A DNA stretch of 60,000 nucleotides from assembly GCF_037975245.1 (NCBI RefSeq), contig NC_092563.1, positions 14,312,001-14,372,000 of the forward strand, written 5' to 3'. The position numbers and the translations under genes are program-made. This document shows positions 54,480-60,000 of the stretch, piece after piece; position 1 is the first letter of the stretch, and every line of letters starts with the position of its first letter. The notes below the pieces were generated by a model. The model saw nothing but the letters and a program-made list of their open reading frames with translations. It searched no databases and had not been told where the DNA came from. The DNA comes from Apostichopus japonicus (lineage: Eukaryota > Echinodermata > Holothuroidea > Aspidochirotida > Stichopodidae).

Positions 54480-56350
54480 AGTAAGTCTCGTACATTTAGC
54501 ACAAAACATTAAACACTAATAAGCAACTACTTCCAACAAAGTTTAGGCTGTGATTGAAACTTTATTGGTGGAAACATAAGTAAATATATATTACATTTTT
54601 AGGAACTTTTCTTTCTTATGACTCACCTTGACTGTATATTGCAGCTTTCCAGCTTAGCTGGTGTTTTTTCCATCATATCAGCTCATCTTTGAGTTTTCTG
54701 ATCTTGACAACTATCAACTGTCTTTTTAATTTACCACAACCCAGACCACACTAATTGGCAACTCTTTCCAACAATCTAAGGCAACAATCATCAATTTAAG
54801 ACAACCAAATTACTAACTACAAAATGATTCCAACAAACTAAGGCACCGGGTCTCATTAATTTAGCACAAAACAGACCACACTAGTTAGCAACTCATATCA
54901 ATAAACTAAGGCAAAACTTATAAATTTAATACAAACACACCACACTAATTACCAACAAATTATCACAGCACTCCTCTTCAATTAAGCACAAACAGACCAC
55001 ACTAATTAGCTACTCATTCCACCAAACTAAGGCACAATGTCTCTTTAATGTATCACGAAACAGACCACACCAAATACTGACTGGTTCCAACAGGCTAAAG
55101 TTTAAGGCACAGTGTCTCATAGGTTTAGCACAAAAACAGACAACACCAAATACCGAATGCTTCCAACAGGCTAAGGCACCGCATCTCCTACATTTAGCAC
55201 TGATCTTGACAACAATCAACTGTTGAGAGGACAAGACTGATGTTAATGATTCTGGCTCACAATGATGTTTCCCTTGAAACTTAATTTTTCTCCAATTTCT
55301 GTTAAATCACCTCCAGATAACAATTCCAGATCTCTCTGTAGAGGACAGGCTTGAAGGATCTTCTCGTATTTGGTGGAGTTGAGATCATTACCAAACAGAA
55401 CTTTTCCTCTCACAGTATCATTTTGGATCCAACCTTGTTGAGCAACATAGGCCACAGATCTCTGATGAAAGGAGAGGAATACATAACAAATGAGTCACTT
55501 TTCTTAAAAGTAACAGCAAAAGTAAAAAAGTCAAACCCTGTTAACAACCAAACTGTCAGCCATGAGACAAAAGATGTGTACTCTTCTAGAGGGGCAATTT
55601 GTGAAAGAAATGGAAATACATGGTCAGTAGAAGTTATTGGACACTTTGAACAACTCTCAAAAAAGACCTCACTAAATACCAACTCGTTCCATCAAACTAG
55701 GGACAATGTCTTATTACTTTAAGACAACCAAAATACTTATTACAAATTCATTCCAACAAACTAAGGCAACAGGTTTCATTAATTTAGCACAAACAGACCA
55801 CACTAATTAGCAACTCATATCAATAAACTATGGCAGAACTTATCAATTTAATACAAACACACCACACCAATTACCGACTGGTTCCAATAGGCTAAGGCTG
55901 AGGTCTTATACATTTAGCACAAAAACAGGCAACACCAAATACCGACTGTTTCAAACAGGCTAAGGCACAATGTCTCCTACATTTGGCACAAAACAGACAA
56001 CACTAATTAAAAACTAATAACAACAAACTAAGGTACCATGTCTTAATAATTTAGCACAAAAACAGACTACATTAATTAGCATCTCATGCCACTAAACTAA
56101 GACACCAATTAGCTTCATTTTGATGTTGTCATGGTTGCTTGGAATGAGTGGAATGTGTAACTCTGTACAACCTTTATCATGGAACTTGTTCAGCCTTTCT
56201 GTAAGAATAGTAATTTAGCACAAAAAAAATCACATCAAATACCGACTGGTTCCAACGGGCTAAGGCACCGTGTCTTGTACATTTAGCACAAAAAAAAGAA
56301 CACACAAAATACAGACTGGTTCCAACAGTCTAAGGCACTGTGTCTTGTAC
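54480..56350 (+). repeat. Degenerate interspersed repeat, about 70-80 bp unit
   Basis: Many copies of a unit containing CAACAAACTAAGGCAC, GTCTC.T..ATTTAGCACAAA and ACAGACCACACTAATTAGC tile this region with variable spacing, interrupted by the ABCC exon copy A. Units around 55080 and 56230 share the variant ACCGACTGGTTCCAACAGGC. No coding potential is seen in the repeats. Confidence 0.85.
55285..55461 (-). pseudogene. ABCC/MRP transporter exon, copy A: full length, broken donor
   Basis: The minus-strand frame from 55461 (after acceptor ctttcatcag) gives exactly 59 codons: RSVAYVAQQGWIQNDTVRGK...LLSGGDLTEIGEK. This is the segment of nucleotide-binding domain 1 between Walker A and the LSGGQ signature in multidrug-resistance-associated (ABCC) transporters, ending at the usual GEK exon border. 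The expected donor GT at 55284-55283 reads TT, so it could not be spliced normally. No other ABCC exon is visible. An unsplit gene nearby cannot be excluded, but a duplicated exon remnant is more likely. Confidence 0.82.
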
Positions 56351-56365
56351 ATTTAGGCTGCACAA

Positions 56366-56815
56366 AACATATGAACTCTAAAGACATTGTAGAAGGGTAC
56401 CATAATGCGTCTTGCCCGGTCCAAAGAGTGCTTGAACAATTTAAATGACCACTAAATCATTACTTCCTTAACGAGTGTAACGGGACCACGAAAAAGGTTT
56501 GGGCCCTAATCCATGCAGCACGCCTTAGACCACCTAACAAATGGGTCATATGAACTCTAATGACAATGTAGAAGGGTACCATAATGCGTCTTGCCCGATC
56601 CAAAGAGTGCTTGACCAATTAAATTGACCACTAAATTATCAATTCGTTAATGAATGTAAATGGACCTGCAAAAATCTTTAGGCCCCAGTCAAGACCAGCA
56701 GCACGCCTTGGACCACCCAACCAATGGGTCATATGAATTCTAAAGATATTGCAGAAGAGTACCATCATGCGGCTTGCCCGATCCAAAGAGTGCTTGAACA
56801 ATTTAAATGACCACA
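56366..56815 (+). repeat. Three tandem copies of a roughly 180-bp unit
   Basis: Units start near 56369, 56548 and 56728 with CATATGAA.TCTAAAGACATT, then GTACCATAATGCG.CTTGCCC and CAAAGAGTGCTTGA. The second half includes GCAGCACGCCTT and CCAATGGGT. The third copy is truncated and joins the 70-80-bp repeat family. Confidence 0.85.
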
Positions 56816-56954
56816 CCAAATACCGACTGGTTCCAACAGTCTAAGGCACTGTGTCTCCTACATTAAGCACTGATCTTGGCAACAATCAACTGTTGAGAGG
56901 ACAAGATTGATGTTCATGATACTGGCTCACACTGATGTTTCCCTTGAATCTTAC

Positions 56955-57050
56955 TTTTTCTCCAATTTCTGTTAAATCACCTTGAGATAACACTTCCAGA
57001 TCTCTCTGTAGAAGACAGGCTTGAAGGATCTTCTCGTATTTGGTGGAGTT
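56955..57050 (-). pseudogene. ABCC/MRP exon, copy B: 5' half lost, intact donor
   Basis: The minus strand reads NSTKYEKILQACLLQRDLEV then LSQGDLTEIGEK and the consensus donor GTAAGA at 56954-56949. Homology to copy A stops at 57050, upstream of which a TGA interrupts the frame. About 90 bp of downstream intron is also shared with copy A, so the duplicated block spanned exon and intron. Confidence 0.8.
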
Positions 57051-57060
57051 AATGATCTTT

Positions 57061-58624
57061 CAACCACTTGTTCTAAACCTGATCCAGCTTCATTACAGAC
57101 ATCCAAGACTCACAATTTTCCTGACATTTTCTTCATCTTCTTCTTTCACCTGAGACAGTACTGTAAAAGATAAGATTACATATATTGGAAAGCAGATACT
57201 GTAGACATTGCAACTAGACTCACTTTTATCCACTCCCTTCCTTCCTCCCTTCCCCTGACTACAGTACCTAACCAACCCTGACTGCTGCCTCATTGATATA
57301 GCTATGTATAAACAAATGTACATCATTGTGGTTTAACGGCAGAAATAAACGAAACAAATACCAGAGCTTAAATATTTCTGTGTTACTATAGTAAACTGCA
57401 TACCCAAACGGAAGCATTACAGAATCTTCAATGTCTCAGACCTCCAGCAGGATGTTAGTCAGTTCATGGAGTTTTCTTGTGAATCAGTGTGGCCAATGCA
57501 ATGCTGTAAAGACAAATATAAAAGCAATATGTATATATATACCTATGGTGTGAAATAAATTTTAGCAGTGTTTTAGTAGTTTTACATAAGATCATCTTCC
57601 AGTTTGCATATGCAGATACCTTTCCGATGAATGTGTACAAACATGAATAAACTGTACCTCTTTTTGTACTAAGTGCCTGTTTATTTTTAAAACTTGCAAT
57701 ATATGACTTATAATGAACCTTACTATACTAGACATTGCTATCAAACCTACATATTGAGTACTTCACAAAATGCCAAAACTTCCTTTGATATACATTGTTC
57801 ACTAAAATGGTCAAGCCAATAGTGATGGAATTGAATTGAACACAATTTTGAGAACATTTCATCAGCCAAACAACTTTTGAGAGCATGTACTAGTTAAAAC
57901 AAACTTAGCAAGCACATTCATGAAGAACTGGAAAATTGAAAAATTTCTGAAATAAACATCATTCTTGAAACAAGAAAACTTGACACGTGAAATAAGGACC
58001 GACACTTAAGCTACAACATGTACACTTAGCAAAGATGAAAACTGGCTTTTCGGCCTGACACAAGTACAAACAACATATATATTCATGGTAAACCCTCATG
58101 TGCTTCCATGACTTCTAGCACCTGCGTAATAATATTCTATATCACTGAACAAGGACAGAGATACTATATATTGTACTTATCTCTCAATACTCTTAATATG
58201 TGTTTACCATGAGTTGTGTTCCTCACAACTTAATCAATGTTTTCAAATTAAAAACCAAATTAAAGACAATTGCTCAACAATGAGAGGTCGACTTAGCAAA
58301 GTTTGAATTTGGTTTAATGATAATCAAAGTTTCAGTGAAACAGTTCTGCCGACTATAAAATCAGGTTAGGCATCAAAAGAAGTCTATGATCTGATAAAGA
58401 TATGCCGAGAGTTGGACTAAAACTGTTAAGCCTAGCTTCAGGTCAAAATTATGCTAGTTGATCAAATTAATACATGTATATCAATTTAGTTGCCTACGCT
58501 AGGTAACATCAGCTTGCATAGAGAGCTTTCTCCATATTTGAACCATCACCAAAATCAATTAGACCACAGAGCTAGGCCTAATTGCTTGAGAATTTCATTT
58601 TACAAAGTACCTTCGCTGGGTGTT
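57061..58624. other. AT-rich region, no gene recognised
   Basis: No family-level similarity in any frame. A 47-nt minus-strand stretch at 57114-57160 has good acceptor and donor borders (LSQVKEEDEENVRKI) and might be an exon, but I cannot assign it. Confidence 0.4.
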
Positions 58625-59240
58625 ACTAAAACGAATGACAATTGCGTTACACATAACGAATGACAATATGTTGTACACACTAACAAAAATGCGTTGACTA
58701 AAACGAATGACAATAATGACAGCACAGACATTTGCTTCAACCGAATATCACAGTTCAGACTTCGTGGGTATCTAGATCTAGTAAAGTACGGACAAGATGT
58801 AAACGCACCTTATAGTAAGCGAAATTGTAAGTCTGATTTTGAAAAGTAAATTTAACGTCATTTTTTCGATATTAATTGTTAGAAACTATCGTTATTACAT
58901 CATTGTTAGAAACAATATTATAATCTTGAAACGGCTTCAGTTATCTTTCTATATAAATCTACAGAGGTAAAAAGCACAGCACTCAAGCACATTCTCACAC
59001 AAAGTCTTTCCCTGTGGTTTCTATCCGTAAATTACACCAAAACCCTACAACCACCTAACATGCGATTTTCCTCAAATCATTTTTGCTCAGAAAACCAATA
59101 ACCGCATTTACTCCACTCCGTTAATCATTCTATCTCCACTCAACACTGTCCTTCGTTGTCATTCGTTGTCATTCGCAAATGATAATTTACCCTGTACAAA
59201 GTCAATTGTCATTCGGTCATTCGCTGTCATTCGTTTTAGT
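58625..59240. repeat. Fold-back repeat built on ACTAAAACGAATGACA
   Basis: ACTAAAACGAATGACA (58625-58640) is matched inverted at 59225-59240. The core CGAATGACA occurs three times in one orientation on the left (58632-58712) and TGTCATTCG-type strings four to five times in the opposite orientation on the right (59156-59236). This looks like a short DNA transposon with repeated subterminal motifs. No TSD longer than 3 bp was found. Confidence 0.65.
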
Positions 59241-60000
59241 TTGTCCCCCTTTGCTTGTATAACAAGCCTAGGATAAGCTAGTTCATCCTTCAGTCTCTCT
59301 CTTGCCTCTGCTTTGATAGGCTAGCCTAGGTATTCCCATTTTCATTTGGTGGTAGGCCTAGCCTGGGGCCATTTGTTCCCTCCCCTAACAACGTTTTTTT
59401 CCTCCCACTAAAAAGTTGAGTAACTTACTTTCCCTACATCATAGGGGAGTCAAAGTACGTTTTCATGGGAAATTAACATTTTCAGGGGAGTTAACTAAGG
59501 TTTTTCATGGGAGGCATATTGGCTAGACTATGTGGAAAGAACAGATGTTGTAAGTGGAATAACTGTAGGGAATTACTTACGTAAATTGTCTAGTGAATAT
59601 CATATTAGGCCTAGCCTAGGTTAGCATTCCAACTTGCTATAGACGCCAGTGCCTACGTGAGCTAGCCTATGGTTAGGCCTAAGCTATACTATTATATGAT
59701 GATAGGCTAGCCTAATTTCTCACGCTCGCTGACTCAAACAATGTGAAGAACTAACTTGCTCCACAAAAATAATGAACAACCTTCGGCATTCAAATTCTTT
59801 GGCAGTTACTACCCGTACAGAATAGGCAACAAATTACAATTACGTATGAATTGTTAGCCAACAGCTGCCAGGAAGCGAACTGCTCCTACAACCTTTTGTG
59901 AGCTTCATATACAGATCATAATTCGCGCTCCTTAGCTTAAACTTTGACCGATGTGAAGTTAGATACTTATTCCACGTTCCTCGTTCGATATTCGCGAATG
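59241..60000. other. Terminal region, GGCCTA-rich, no gene recognised
   Basis: Repeated TAGGCCTAGCCT-type strings, common as dispersed sequence in this window, but no ordered repeat or coding segment. Confidence 0.4.

Noticed and set aside
57114-57160. 47-nt minus-strand candidate exon (LSQVKEEDEENVRKI)
   Set aside because: Good splice borders, but too short to assign, and it does not match the ABCC sequence expected upstream of the exon copies.

Overview
This window is eukaryotic genomic DNA: large phase-consistent introns, consensus gt..ag splice sites, abundant minisatellites, and debris of DNA transposons, LINEs and tRNA- or snRNA-derived retroposons. The GGCCTA-rich sequence, the G-tract hAT-type elements, the LINE 3' tail and a NRF-6-type acyltransferase (a family common in invertebrates and not known from vertebrates) suggest an invertebrate deuterostome. 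An echinoderm, perhaps a sea cucumber, is my best guess; that assignment is inference.

Layout. 1-7.5 kb is intergenic and holds a tRNA-derived SINE end, a complete 655-bp hAT-like element with an 8-bp target-site duplication (TSD), a truncated LINE reverse-transcriptase 3' end on the minus strand, and a stretch where an 11-bp motif recurs five times. 7.52-37.9 kb is one plus-strand gene that I rebuilt by hand: 15 coding exons, all junctions in phase, giving a 696-residue 'nose resistant to fluoxetine 6'-like membrane acyltransferase. About 93% of the locus is intron, and most large introns carry a tandem array (16-, 70-, 22- and 5-bp units, TCC/CT-rich, C-rich and purine-rich). 37.9-50.3 kb is intergenic: a 313-bp tandem duplication, a 36-bp minisatellite, two copies of a fold-back repeat, a hAT-like element with a second hAT-like element nested in it (both with perfect 8-bp TSDs), and six tandem copies of a tRNA-like unit. 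50.35-50.65 kb is the minus-strand terminal coding exon of SRP68, convergent with the acyltransferase. Upstream of it lie a decayed Jockey-like LINE (about 50.9-54.07 kb) and a repeat-rich region (54.4-57.1 kb) with three damaged copies of one ABCC/MRP transporter exon. 57.1-60 kb shows only a fold-back repeat.

The protein-coding content is ordinary: a multipass acyltransferase and a signal-recognition-particle subunit. No operon-like or defence-like system is visible. The most unusual item is a 185-bp minus-strand insertion at 16607-16791 whose 5' end is U2 snRNA-like, whose body is not U2, and which is flanked by an 11-bp direct repeat. It looks like a retroposon with an snRNA-derived head.
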